Assembly (NCBI GenBank): GCA_965223355.1 | Contig: CBDCWE010000003.1 | Location: 930,001 to 994,000 of the forward strand | DNA from: Tectiglobus sp965223355 | GTDB taxonomy: Bacteria > Pseudomonadota > Alphaproteobacteria > Rhizobiales > Hyphomicrobiaceae | Direction: 5' to 3' | DNA length: 64,000 bases | Shown: one piece after another, positions 52,291 to 60,611 of the stretch | Layout of the letters: every line of letters begins with the position of its first letter | Numbering within the stretch: position 1 is the stretch's first letter | Notes under the pieces: model-generated | The model's database searches: none | What the model was told of the DNA's origin: nothing | The model's input: only the letters and a program-made list of their open reading frames with translations | Position numbers and translations under genes: made by a program

Positions 52291-52340
52291 GCGCAGGAGC
52301 CAGGCGCAGGAGCCAAGCGCAGGAGCCAAGCGCAGGAGAA
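52291..52340 (+). repeat. 13-bp tandem repeat carrying Shine-Dalgarno motifs
   Basis: Three full copies of GCGCAGGAGCCAR (52291-52303, 52304-52316, 52317-52329) and a partial fourth (52330-52340, GCGCAGGAGAA). Each contains AGGAG; the last lies 8 bases before the ATG of the next gene and is its ribosome-binding site. Confidence 0.9.
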
Positions 52341-52347
52341 AGTCGTC

Positions 52348-52782
52348 ATGAGGCGAACCCACACCTTCGAGGCGTATTGCGCCGTCATCTATGTGAGCTG
52401 TCTCCTTGCGGCCGGTTCGGCCGCGGCCGCCAACGGGTTTCGTTGCAGTTTTCCGGGCGGAACCGTGAACACCTTTGAAAACGACGTCTTTCAGGCCGCG
52501 CCTGCATCAGCGCTGGCGTTTGAGATCGGCGACGTCGATCTGCGCCGCCAGCACGCGGCACTTGTCACGAGCAAGGGCAAGGGTGACTTGAAGATCGTGC
52601 GCGCGATCGGGGCCAATCACTTCCTCGAAGTGATTACCGAGGGCTACCTCAACATTACGACGATCTACGGCGAGCCGGCGTCGGATGGTTCCTTTCCGGC
52701 GGTCCATTCACGCCATTTCGGGCTGTTCGGCCAGCCGGTGGTGTCGCAGTATCACGGCACGTGCAAACGCACCGGCCCGTAA
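52348..52782 (+). CDS. Secreted protein of unknown function between carboxylase subunits
   Basis: A 144-residue protein with a clear signal peptide (VIYVSCLLAAGSAAAANG, cleavage after AAA-N). The mature part has two cysteines (RCSFPGG and YHGTCKR) suited to a disulfide and a beta-rich look (LEVITEGYLNITTIYGE). No family is recognised. It lies between mccB and mccA on the same strand; the AGGAG at the end of the tandem repeat drives translation. An export signal is odd for a gene inside a cytoplasmic carboxylase operon. Confidence 0.65.
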   Translation: MRRTHTFEAYCAVIYVSCLLAAGSAAAANGFRCSFPGGTVNTFENDVFQAAPASALAFEIGDVDLRRQHAALVTSKGKGDLKIVRAIGANHFLEVITEGYLNITTIYGEPASDGSFPAVHSRHFGLFGQPVVSQYHGTCKRTGP

Positions 52783-52875
52783 ACATGACCGATCGCCAAA
52801 AAGCATAACCAAATGGCTGTGTGCAGCATGCGAGTAACGATTGCGGCGCCAGCAAACTCCGGGCAGAACCGTTAG

Positions 52876-54876
52876 ATGTTCGAGAAAGTCCTGATCGCCA
52901 ACCGTGGCGAGATCGCCTGCCGGATCATCCGCACTGCCAATGCAATGGGGATCGCGACGGTCGCCGTCTATTCGGAGGCGGATGCTGCAGCCCTGCACGT
53001 CCAGATGGCCGATGAAGCGGTGTTGATCGGGCCCGGCCCGGCATCCGAGAGCTACCTTCGGATCGACAAGATCATTGCAGCAGCCGAGCAGACCGGCGCC
53101 GACTGTATTCACCCGGGCTATGGCTTTCTCGCTGAAAATGCGCGGTTTGCGGAGGCCTGCGACCAGGCCGGCATCAAATTCATCGGGCCGTCGGGCGATG
53201 CGATGCGCGCACTCGGCGGCAAGGCGCGAGCCAAGACCATTGCCATCGATGCCGGTGTGCCGGTTGTCCCGGGCTATCAGGGCCAATCCCAGGACCCGGC
53301 AGTGTTGCAGGAACAGGCAAACGCGATCGGTTATCCGGTCATGATCAAAGCGGTCGCCGGCGGCGGCGGACGCGGAATGCGCCTGGTCAACGCGGCCAAC
53401 GAATTCATCGAGGCTCTGGAAAGCGCACAGCGCGAGGCCGCCGCAGCCTTCGCCGACGCCCAGGTGCTGATCGAGAAGTTTGTGGTCAAGCCGCGCCACA
53501 TCGAGGTCCAGGTCTTTGGCGACAGCCACGGCAACGTCGTCCACTTGTTCGAGCGTGACTGCACCTTGCAACGCCGCAATCAGAAGGTCGTCGAAGAGGC
53601 GCCGGCGCCGGGCATGTCTGCCGTTCTCAGACGCAAAATGACCGACGCCGCGGTCGCGCTTGCAAGGTCCGTCGGCTATGAGGGGGCGGGCACGGTCGAG
53701 TTTCTGGTCGAAGGCGGGCTGCTTGGTCCCGAAGCGCCGTGGTACTTCATCGAGATGAACACCCGCCTGCAGGTCGAGCACCCGGTTACCGAAGAAATCA
53801 CGGGCCTGGATTTGGTCGAATGGCAGTTTCGGGTGGCGGCCGGTGAACCGTTGCCATTGGAGCAGGATGACATTGCCTTTGGTGGCCACGCGGTTGAAGT
53901 TCGCCTGTGCGCGGAGGACCCCGCCAACGGCTTTGCGCCGGCGCTCGGCACGCTGCTTGAGTTTGACGCGGTCGAAGACGACGGGCTTCGGATTGAGACC
54001 GGTGTCGAAGCCGGTAGTTCGATCTCGCCATTTTATGATTCGATGATTGCCAAGCTGATCCGGGTTGGCAGCGACCGCGAGGCGGTGCTGGACACGCTGA
54101 GCGAGGACCTGCGTGACGTTGCCGTGATCGGCGTCAAGACCAATCTCGCCTTCCTGCATCGCCTGATAACGGACAGTGCGGTCTATGGCGGTGAAATGCA
54201 CACCGGCCTGATTGGCGAGCGACTGGATGGGTTTGTCGATGCCGAACCGGCGCCGCTGGCGCTTGCCGAAGGCACACGTGCACTGCTCGTGAACAACGCC
54301 TACCGTGACGGTCGCGACTTCGATCATGAACTCGCCGAGCCTTGGGACAGGTCCGACAGCTTCCAGCTCGGCGGCGAGCGCAAGATTGCGCGCACGGTCA
54401 TGGCCGACGGCCGGGAGCATGCGGTTAGCATAAGTTGGCACGATGCCAGAACGCGGTTTGAGGTCGATGGTGTGCCCGTCGCCGTCATCGTTGGCGATTT
54501 CATAACCGGCGAAATGCTGCCCGAGGATGATATCGAACCGGCCTTCTGTCTGACCGATGCCGAACGCGCGTATGTGCTGCACGACATGAAGCACGTCACC
54601 GTCAGCCTGCCGAACTATGACATCGACGCGATCGAGAATGGCGATGCCGGAGATGTCGTGCGCGCGCCGATCAACGGTCGGGTTGCCAAGCTGTTTGTCA
54701 CCAGCGGGGTTGAGGTTGCGGAGGGCGACAGCATTGCAGTGGTCGAAGCAATGAAAATGGAGCATCTGCTGGTCAGTCCGCGGTCCGGAACGATCGACAA
54801 GGTTCAAGTCGCGCCGGATGCCCAGGTCAACGAGGGAGCGGTGATTGCGTCTTTGCGGCCGGAGGCGGGCGATTGA
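52876..54876 (+). CDS. mccA: Acyl-CoA carboxylase, biotin carboxylase/BCCP (alpha) subunit
   Basis: A 666-residue protein: biotin carboxylase domain (residues 1-450; EKVLIANRGEIACRIIRTA, GYGFLAENARFAEAC, the ATP-binding MIKAVAGGGGRGMRLV, EKFVVKPRHIEVQVFGD, FIEMNTRLQVEHPVTE), a linking domain, and a C-terminal biotinyl domain with the lysine in VVEAMKMEHLLV. It carboxylates biotin for the beta subunit encoded upstream. MCC alpha is favoured by pairing with MccB. Its last codons overlap the DUF1489 gene. Confidence 0.92.
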   Translation: MFEKVLIANRGEIACRIIRTANAMGIATVAVYSEADAAALHVQMADEAVLIGPGPASESYLRIDKIIAAAEQTGADCIHPGYGFLAENARFAEACDQAGIKFIGPSGDAMRALGGKARAKTIAIDAGVPVVPGYQGQSQDPAVLQEQANAIGYPVMIKAVAGGGGRGMRLVNAANEFIEALESAQREAAAAFADAQVLIEKFVVKPRHIEVQVFGDSHGNVVHLFERDCTLQRRNQKVVEEAPAPGMSAVLRRKMTDAAVALARSVGYEGAGTVEFLVEGGLLGPEAPWYFIEMNTRLQVEHPVTEEITGLDLVEWQFRVAAGEPLPLEQDDIAFGGHAVEVRLCAEDPANGFAPALGTLLEFDAVEDDGLRIETGVEAGSSISPFYDSMIAKLIRVGSDREAVLDTLSEDLRDVAVIGVKTNLAFLHRLITDSAVYGGEMHTGLIGERLDGFVDAEPAPLALAEGTRALLVNNAYRDGRDFDHELAEPWDRSDSFQLGGERKIARTVMADGREHAVSISWHDARTRFEVDGVPVAVIVGDFITGEMLPEDDIEPAFCLTDAERAYVLHDMKHVTVSLPNYDIDAIENGDAGDVVRAPINGRVAKLFVTSGVEVAEGDSIAVVEAMKMEHLLVSPRSGTIDKVQVAPDAQVNEGAVIASLRPEAGD

Positions 54877-55313
54877 GTGTTAACATCATAAAGCTCTGTG
54901 TCGGCGTCGATGCCATTGAAGATCTGGCTCGCTGGCAGCGGGCCAGGCTTGAGGCAACGACGCGGGACGTCGGTACGCCACGCCTTTTCCATCGCACGCG
55001 CATGGTGCCCAAACGCCGTGATGAGATCCTGGATGGCGGTTCGATTTACTGGGTCATTCGCGGTGTCATTCAGGTGCGCCAGAGGATTGTCGGGCTCGAA
55101 CCCGGCCGCAAGGACGATGGCACGAAATGCTGCCTGTTCCATCTCGACCCGAAACTGATCGCCGTGCGGCCGACACCGCGGCGCGCCTTTCAGGGCTGGC
55201 GCTATCTGGAACCGGCCGACGCGCCAGCCGACATGACAGCCAATACCGACAGCGATGTTGCCGACATGCCGCCGGCGATGCGCCGTGAACTGGCGGAACT
55301 ATGCTTGCTTTAA
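54873..55313 (+). CDS. DUF1489 family protein
   Basis: A 146-residue protein starting IIKLCVGVDAIEDLARWQ and containing RTRMVPKRRDEILDGGSIYWVIRG and RAFQGWRYLEPADAPAD, the recognisable DUF1489 pattern found widely in alphaproteobacteria. Function is unknown. The TTG start overlaps the mccA stop (TTGA), so translation is coupled. Confidence 0.85.
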   Translation: MSVNIIKLCVGVDAIEDLARWQRARLEATTRDVGTPRLFHRTRMVPKRRDEILDGGSIYWVIRGVIQVRQRIVGLEPGRKDDGTKCCLFHLDPKLIAVRPTPRRAFQGWRYLEPADAPADMTANTDSDVADMPPAMRRELAELCLL

Positions 55314-55416
55314 GCCGATCCAGCAGGCAACAATTGTCACCCGTTTGTCTGATCATGTGTGCCTGCCTCGTCGGTGCGCGGGGCGCATGCGCGCAACACC
55401 TACTTTAGAGCAAACC

Positions 55417-56520
55417 ATGTCCAGTCCACGCTATACGAACATCATCCAGGACCTTCCCTCGACCGTTCCGTTCGTCGGACCGGAGGCCCAGGAACGGGCA
55501 CGCGCGGCGCCGTTCAAGGCGCGCATTGGCGCCAACGAAAGCGTGTTCGGACCTTCACCTCAAGCCATCGCTGCCATTCAAGACGCCGCCGCAGACAACT
55601 GGAAATACTGTGATCCGGACAACTTTGATCTGAAGACGGCGATTGCGGCGTTTCACGGTGTTGGCGTCGAAAACGTGGTCATCGTCGAAGGCATCGATGG
55701 CGGGCTCGGCCTCACCAATCGCATGCTGGTCGAACCGGGCGACGCCGTCGTTACGTCTGACGGGGCATATCCGACATTCAATTTTCACGTCGCAGCCTGT
55801 GGCGGCCGTCTCACCAAGGTTCCCTACAAGGACGATCGCGAGGACATTGGCGCCCTGCTTGATGCGGCCACGGCATCGGGCGCAAAGATCCTGTATCTGA
55901 CCAACCCCGACAACCCGATGGGCACGTGGTGGTCGGCCAACGAGATACTGGCGCTCATTGACGCCCTCCCCGATGGCACCACCTTTGTGCTCGATGAGGC
56001 CTATTGCGATACCGCACCAGCCGATGCCCTGCCACCGATCGATGTGAGCAATCCAAATGTCCTGCGGTTTCGAACGTTTTCGAAAGCCTACGGCTTGGCC
56101 GGCGCGCGCGTTGGTTACTGCATTGGCGAGGCCGGCGTGATCTCGAACTTCGAGAAGGTGCGCAATCACTATGGGGTAAACAGGCTGGCCCAGATCGCAG
56201 CTCGCGCCGCGATCGGCGACCAGGCTTACCTGCGCGACACTGTTGCTGCGATTGCCGCCGCCCGCGCGCGCATTAGCGCCATCGCCCAATCCAACGACTT
56301 GTCTGCGATCGAATCGGCAACTAATTTCGTTGCCATCGATTGCCTGCGTGACGGCGCATACGGCCAACGCGTCATGGCCGAACTGCTCAACCGGGACATC
56401 TTTGTCCGAATGCCGGGCGTCGCGCCCCTCAACCGCTGTATCCGCATCAGTGCCGGCAAGAAAGCCGATCTCGACTTGTTTGAAGCAGCCCTGCCCGAGG
56501 CACTGGCCGCCGCGCGATAG
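55417..56520 (+). CDS. Pyridoxal-phosphate aminotransferase, histidinol-phosphate aminotransferase-like
   Basis: A 367-residue class I/II aminotransferase: ARIGANESVFGPSPQAI, YLTNPDNPMGTWWS, FVLDEAYCD (Asp binding PLP nitrogen), and the PLP-lysine segment RFRTFSKAYGLAGARVGYCIG. HisC is the nearest recognised type, though an isolated location and the sequence ESVFGPSPQAIAAI allow a related aminotransferase for another substrate. The stop TAG is the first base group of repeat copy D. A 103-base gap separates it from DUF1489. Confidence 0.85.
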   Translation: MSSPRYTNIIQDLPSTVPFVGPEAQERARAAPFKARIGANESVFGPSPQAIAAIQDAAADNWKYCDPDNFDLKTAIAAFHGVGVENVVIVEGIDGGLGLTNRMLVEPGDAVVTSDGAYPTFNFHVAACGGRLTKVPYKDDREDIGALLDAATASGAKILYLTNPDNPMGTWWSANEILALIDALPDGTTFVLDEAYCDTAPADALPPIDVSNPNVLRFRTFSKAYGLAGARVGYCIGEAGVISNFEKVRNHYGVNRLAQIAARAAIGDQAYLRDTVAAIAAARARISAIAQSNDLSAIESATNFVAIDCLRDGAYGQRVMAELLNRDIFVRMPGVAPLNRCIRISAGKKADLDLFEAALPEALAAAR

Positions 56521-56655
56521 ATCATCGTGCTTTAAGTTGGAGCCGCAATAGCGGTTCCAACTTAAAGCACAAAGATGATCGCCACTTTAGAGGCGAGCAA
56601 CTTTGTGCCTTTATTCGGGATCGTTCCGATTCCGAATAAAGGCAGGTTGCTCTAG
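56517..56655 (-). repeat. CTAG-bounded double-hairpin repeat, full copy D
   Basis: A 139-bp copy in H2-to-H1 orientation, with ATAG instead of CTAG at its left boundary (56517-56520, containing the aminotransferase stop codon) and CTAG at 56652-56655. One H2 arm has a G for A change (GGAGCCGC). It continues directly from the coding sequence. Confidence 0.92.
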
Positions 56656-57159
56656 CTGCAGAAAATAAGCGCCGGCAATGCAGGTCCGCCGCAGGCAAAA
56701 TGACCTGGATGAACCGAACCGATCCAATTTGAGTGCCGGCGATCCGCCTGGTGACGACGTGATCGGATTGGCGCAACGGTTACAAAACCGCATACTCGAG
56801 CGGATAGCTACAAATCCGCATACCGAGTGGCGCACATACGTTCGCGCATGCATAACTCACAAAAAGATGTAAATACAATAGATTGTTCGGATAACTGAAG
56901 AAGCAAAAGTCACACACGCCGACGATTGCAAGTCCGACATATGCGAATTGAGTCGACTTTCCGACAAATTTGTGTGCTGAATAAGAAGCGGTGACTGAGC
57001 CGAGTTCACGAGGCGGCACCACAGCGTACGACTTTCAGTTCGGTGAAATGGTGCTGCCGTTCGGTTATGCAGTTGCCCTGCTGTCGCCGCAGGACGCTGG
57101 CCCGTGCAGTTGCAGGTGCTCGTTCATCGTTGCCTAAAATCGACGTTGGAATTGGTACA
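56656..57159. other. AT-rich intergenic region, no gene supported
   Basis: From about 56790 to 57000 this stretch is unusually AT-rich for the window (for example AAAAAGATGTAAATACAATAG near 56861). No coding frame in it has family features. It may be promoter DNA for the TPR protein gene or eroded foreign DNA. Confidence 0.45.
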
Positions 57160-58767
57160 ATGATTTCTTCTTGGGCGCGAACGGTGCGGACGGTGCGAAC
57201 GGGATGCGTGACAATCGCGGTTGCCGTGGCGGCCGGATCAAGTTCTGCGGCGTTTGCAACCGATACGACCAAGGCCAAGCTGAACCTCGAGATTGCCAGG
57301 CTCAAGCGCGAGGCGCGCTTCACCGAAGCAATCGCTTTGCTCGATCGTCACGTTGCGACACTGGCCAATCCCGGCGCCAAGCCCAATCCACAAACCGGGC
57401 GGATGCTCAACCATCTGGCCGAGCTCCACCGGCTGAACGATCAGCTCGCACGGGCCGGCGAACTCTACCGCAAGGTTGTCACCGAGTTTGCCGAACTCGA
57501 GGGCGCCGATCGCGATGTGATCCGTACCGCGCTCGGAAATCTAACCCTGATCTACATGTCACAGGGCAACTTTGCCGAGGCCGAAAAGTTCACAAGGCTC
57601 ATGAACGAGGAGGTGCGCCGGGCCGCCAGCAACACGAACACGCCAGCCGAGCCGTCAACCGAACGCGCCACGCACAGCTTCGACCAGACCAGTGCAAGCG
57701 AGCGCAAAACCGGTGCCGTTGTCGGGCGTAACGCCAAGTCAACCGGCGATCGCGATCGTTCGGGCGCCGACGCGCGGGCAGGTGACCGTGGCCGCCAGCA
57801 CGTCTTTCTGCCGCCGCCCGATGCCGATCCGGCTCCGGAAGCACCGCATCAGCCCAGCGCGGCGGGCGAAGCGAAGACGCCGGTGGCGGCCCGGCCAACC
57901 GGCCGGACGGTCAGCGACCAGACTGCTCTCGCATCATCTGTGAAGACCCCGCGCTCGCCGCAGCCGACAAGGCCAAACCGGCCGCGCAAACCAGGCGGCA
58001 GCGCCCAGACCGGTGCGCCGGGCGCCGGGCGGCCATGCCCTGATCCCTCGATCGCGGTCGTGGCCCGCGCCAACACCGGGCAGCTGGCGATCGCAGTTGT
58101 TTCGCCGTGCCGTGCTGGCAAAGGCTTCCGTTTGACGTACGCGGCAACAACCTTCGACTACGCTCTCGACCCGAGCGGCAGGCGTGAGGTCGTGCTCGAT
58201 CTGTTTTCAGGTGTCACGGCCAAGCTGTCACTCGCGTTCGACGGCGAGCCTGCCAAATCAATCGCGATCCCTGCGCTCGAGATGGCGAACCTGACGAAGG
58301 TTGCGATCGTCTGGGACGCGCCGGTAAATTTGGATCTTCACGTCAATGAATACGCAGCGCGCCCGGGCAGTGACGGTCACGTTTGGGCCGGCAACAATCG
58401 CACCTATGGTCAGGTTGCAAGTCTTGTCGCGGTCAACAAGCGCGCGCACGGGTGGATTTCGCGGATCGGCAACGCCAATGACAAAGGCACGAAGGCGGAA
58501 GTCTTTACTTTGATCCGCTGGCCGGGCCAGAAATTTGGCGCCATAAGTCTTGCTCTGGATTTTCAAAGCCGGGGTTCCGAGCTGTCACCTCCTTACTGCG
58601 GTGATGCGCCGATGGCGATGGTCCGCTTCAAGGTCTTCAGATTGGATGGCACGGCGCCGTTGACCGTGCGGCGCGGCCTGATCCCCGCTGGCAAGTGCGG
58701 CACTCGACTGGACAATGCCGCGCGCTATCTTTGGTCGGCGGTCAATGACATTCGCATCCGGCGTTAG
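57160..58767 (+). CDS. Secreted tetratricopeptide-type protein with beta-rich C-terminal domain
   Basis: A 535-residue exported protein. The signal peptide spans about residues 1-34 (TGCVTIAVAVAAGSSSAAFA). Residues 38-150 are helical repeats of TPR type (NHLAELHRLNDQLARAGELY, ALGNLTLIYMSQGNFAEAEK). Residues 165-300 are a low-complexity Pro/Arg/Ala linker. Residues 305-535 form a beta-rich domain (VVSPCRAGKGFRLTYAATTF, VAIVWDAPVNLDLHVNEYA) with four cysteines. The gene is followed after 53 bases by the phosphate-binding/OmpA fusion gene, so the two are probably periplasmic partners. Function is unknown. Confidence 0.7.
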   Translation: MISSWARTVRTVRTGCVTIAVAVAAGSSSAAFATDTTKAKLNLEIARLKREARFTEAIALLDRHVATLANPGAKPNPQTGRMLNHLAELHRLNDQLARAGELYRKVVTEFAELEGADRDVIRTALGNLTLIYMSQGNFAEAEKFTRLMNEEVRRAASNTNTPAEPSTERATHSFDQTSASERKTGAVVGRNAKSTGDRDRSGADARAGDRGRQHVFLPPPDADPAPEAPHQPSAAGEAKTPVAARPTGRTVSDQTALASSVKTPRSPQPTRPNRPRKPGGSAQTGAPGAGRPCPDPSIAVVARANTGQLAIAVVSPCRAGKGFRLTYAATTFDYALDPSGRREVVLDLFSGVTAKLSLAFDGEPAKSIAIPALEMANLTKVAIVWDAPVNLDLHVNEYAARPGSDGHVWAGNNRTYGQVASLVAVNKRAHGWISRIGNANDKGTKAEVFTLIRWPGQKFGAISLALDFQSRGSELSPPYCGDAPMAMVRFKVFRLDGTAPLTVRRGLIPAGKCGTRLDNAARYLWSAVNDIRIRR

Positions 58768-58820
58768 GCGTCGATGTGCAACGAACGAAAGAGCATCGAA
58801 CTTTGGACGGGAGAGAGCAC

Positions 58821-60461
58821 ATGCTGCGGGCCGTTGGGTTTTCGAGTTTGAGCGACATTTGCAGTAGACTGAACGTTATGGCCGCAGTATTGCTTGTGTT
58901 TGCCAGCCCGGTCGCGGCGGCTGACATCACGCTCGCACTCAAAGGCGGCGGGGGCTTTCAAATCAGCGGTGAACTTCGTGCATTCGACGGCAAACGCTAC
59001 ACCATTATAAACCCCTCATTCGGCAAGATGGAAGTTGACGCAACCCGGTTCAACTGTATTAGCGACGGATGCCCGTCCCGGCCTATCAAGCCGCAGGTCT
59101 CGCTTGCCGGATTGTTTACACCAGGGCGGACGTCACAAGTTGCGCTGGCCGGCTCAAACACAATTGGCGCGCAGTTGATGCCTGAGGTTATTCAGGCCTA
59201 TGCAGCAAAACTCAAACTGCAGTCGACAGTGGTCAGCAGTTCCAACCCGCTCAATATGGCGTTTCGGCTGTCCGATCTCAGCGGGCGAGAAGTTGCACGC
59301 ATCTCGTTGAGGCGGCAGGGCTCGAGCGCAAGCTTTCGTTCGCTGCGCCAGCGGCAGGTGGATATTGGCCTGTCGTCGCGTCCGATCAAGGACACCGAGG
59401 CTGTGGCGCTCAATGCGGCCGGATTGGGAGATATGCGCTCCGCTACCAACGAACACGTGATCGCTCTGGATGGCCTTCTGATTGTAACATCGGTCAATAA
59501 TCCGGCGATCTCGATGTCGCTCGATGAGGTTGCCAAGGTCTTTTCCGGTCAGGTGACGGACTGGTCGCAAGTGGGCTATCCGCCAGGCGCAATCAACGTC
59601 TACGCGCCAACTTCGGACTCCGGCACCTGGGAGACGTTCAACACGCTCGTCCTCCAGCCGAGAAACCTCCGCCTCGTCAACAGCGCAAAGCGGACGACAA
59701 ATCACTCCGAACAGTCCGACTGGGTGGCGGCGGATCCGCTCGCTATCGGCGTGGTCGGGTTTAGCTATCAGCGCAGCGCCAAACCTCTGAACATCGAGGC
59801 CGGTTGCGGACTGATCACGCCACCATCAAATTTCGCCGTCAAGACGGAAGAATATCCGCTGTCACGTCGGCTGTTCCTTTACACGCCCGGTCGCCCGACT
59901 CAACCTCTGGCCGCAAACCTGTTGGACTTTGCGCTTTCCGAAGAGGCACAACCTGCCATTCGCAAAGCCGACTTTATCGACCAGTCTGCCGACCTTATCA
60001 GCTTCACCGATCAAGGCAGCCGCGTCGCCTATGCGCTCAACGCACCACAACAGGATTTCGACCTGGACCTGATGCGCACCTTCCTGCAGGACCTGAAGGG
60101 GCATTCGCGCCTGACCTACACCTTTCGCTTCAGAAGCGGTTCGTTCGCATTGGACAGCAAGTCGAAGCAGGATGTCGCCAAGCTGAGCAATCTCCTCCTC
60201 GCCGGGAAGTTAAAGGGCAGGGCCATCAAGTTGATCGGCTTTGCTGACGCCGGCGGTTCGTTCCAGACCAACCTGGCGCTGTCGATCTCACGCGCGCAAG
60301 CGGTGCGGGCTGAGCTGCTGGAAGCCTCCGATAACCGCCTTCAGTCCGGCGGCCTCGAAATCAAGGGCTATGGTGAGTTGGCACCAGTGGCCTGCAATGA
60401 CACGTTGCAAGGCAAGGCATTCAATCGTCGTGTTGAAGTCTGGGTGGCCCCCACTCAATAA
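58821..60461 (+). CDS. Phosphate-type substrate-binding protein fused to an OmpA domain
   Basis: A 546-residue exported protein (signal peptide near residues 16-36, VMAAVLLVFASPVAAADI). Residues 100-410 form a PstS-like binding protein: VALAGSNTIGAQLMPEVIQAY, RQVDIGLSSRPIKDTEA, SLDEVAKVFSGQVTDWSQVG and NVYAPTSDSGTWETFNTLVL. Residues 430-546 are an OmpA domain (FRSGSFALDSKSKQDVAKLS, LIGFADAGGSFQTNLALSISRAQAV, NRRVEVWV). This fusion is known in alphaproteobacteria. It could hold a ligand-sensing domain at the peptidoglycan. The preferred ATG has GGGAGAGA upstream. Confidence 0.82.
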   Translation: MLRAVGFSSLSDICSRLNVMAAVLLVFASPVAAADITLALKGGGGFQISGELRAFDGKRYTIINPSFGKMEVDATRFNCISDGCPSRPIKPQVSLAGLFTPGRTSQVALAGSNTIGAQLMPEVIQAYAAKLKLQSTVVSSSNPLNMAFRLSDLSGREVARISLRRQGSSASFRSLRQRQVDIGLSSRPIKDTEAVALNAAGLGDMRSATNEHVIALDGLLIVTSVNNPAISMSLDEVAKVFSGQVTDWSQVGYPPGAINVYAPTSDSGTWETFNTLVLQPRNLRLVNSAKRTTNHSEQSDWVAADPLAIGVVGFSYQRSAKPLNIEAGCGLITPPSNFAVKTEEYPLSRRLFLYTPGRPTQPLAANLLDFALSEEAQPAIRKADFIDQSADLISFTDQGSRVAYALNAPQQDFDLDLMRTFLQDLKGHSRLTYTFRFRSGSFALDSKSKQDVAKLSNLLLAGKLKGRAIKLIGFADAGGSFQTNLALSISRAQAVRAELLEASDNRLQSGGLEIKGYGELAPVACNDTLQGKAFNRRVEVWVAPTQ

Positions 60462-60543
60462 CGGGCTCCGGGGCCGCACTGTGAGCGCAGCGATGCGAGG
60501 TCGACCTTTGCGTTTGCAGGTGGCAGACATCGTTAGCGGCAAT

Positions 60544-60611
60544 GTCAGCGGGATCAAGATGTGAGCGGGATCAAGATGTGAGTGAGATCGAGATGTGAGT
60601 GAGATCAAATG
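60544..60611 (+). repeat. 17-bp tandem repeat running into the tctC start codon
   Basis: Four units of GTGAGYGRGATCRAGAT (60544-60560, 60561-60577, 60578-60594, 60595-60611). The first differs by C for G at position 3, and the last ends AAATG, which provides the ATG of the next gene. Units drift from GCGGG to GTGAG along the array. Confidence 0.88.

Noticed and set aside
52708..54807. A 699-codon open frame on the minus strand across the carboxylase alpha gene
   Set aside because: It mirrors the well-conserved biotin carboxylase frame, has no family features, and long antisense frames are expected at this GC content.
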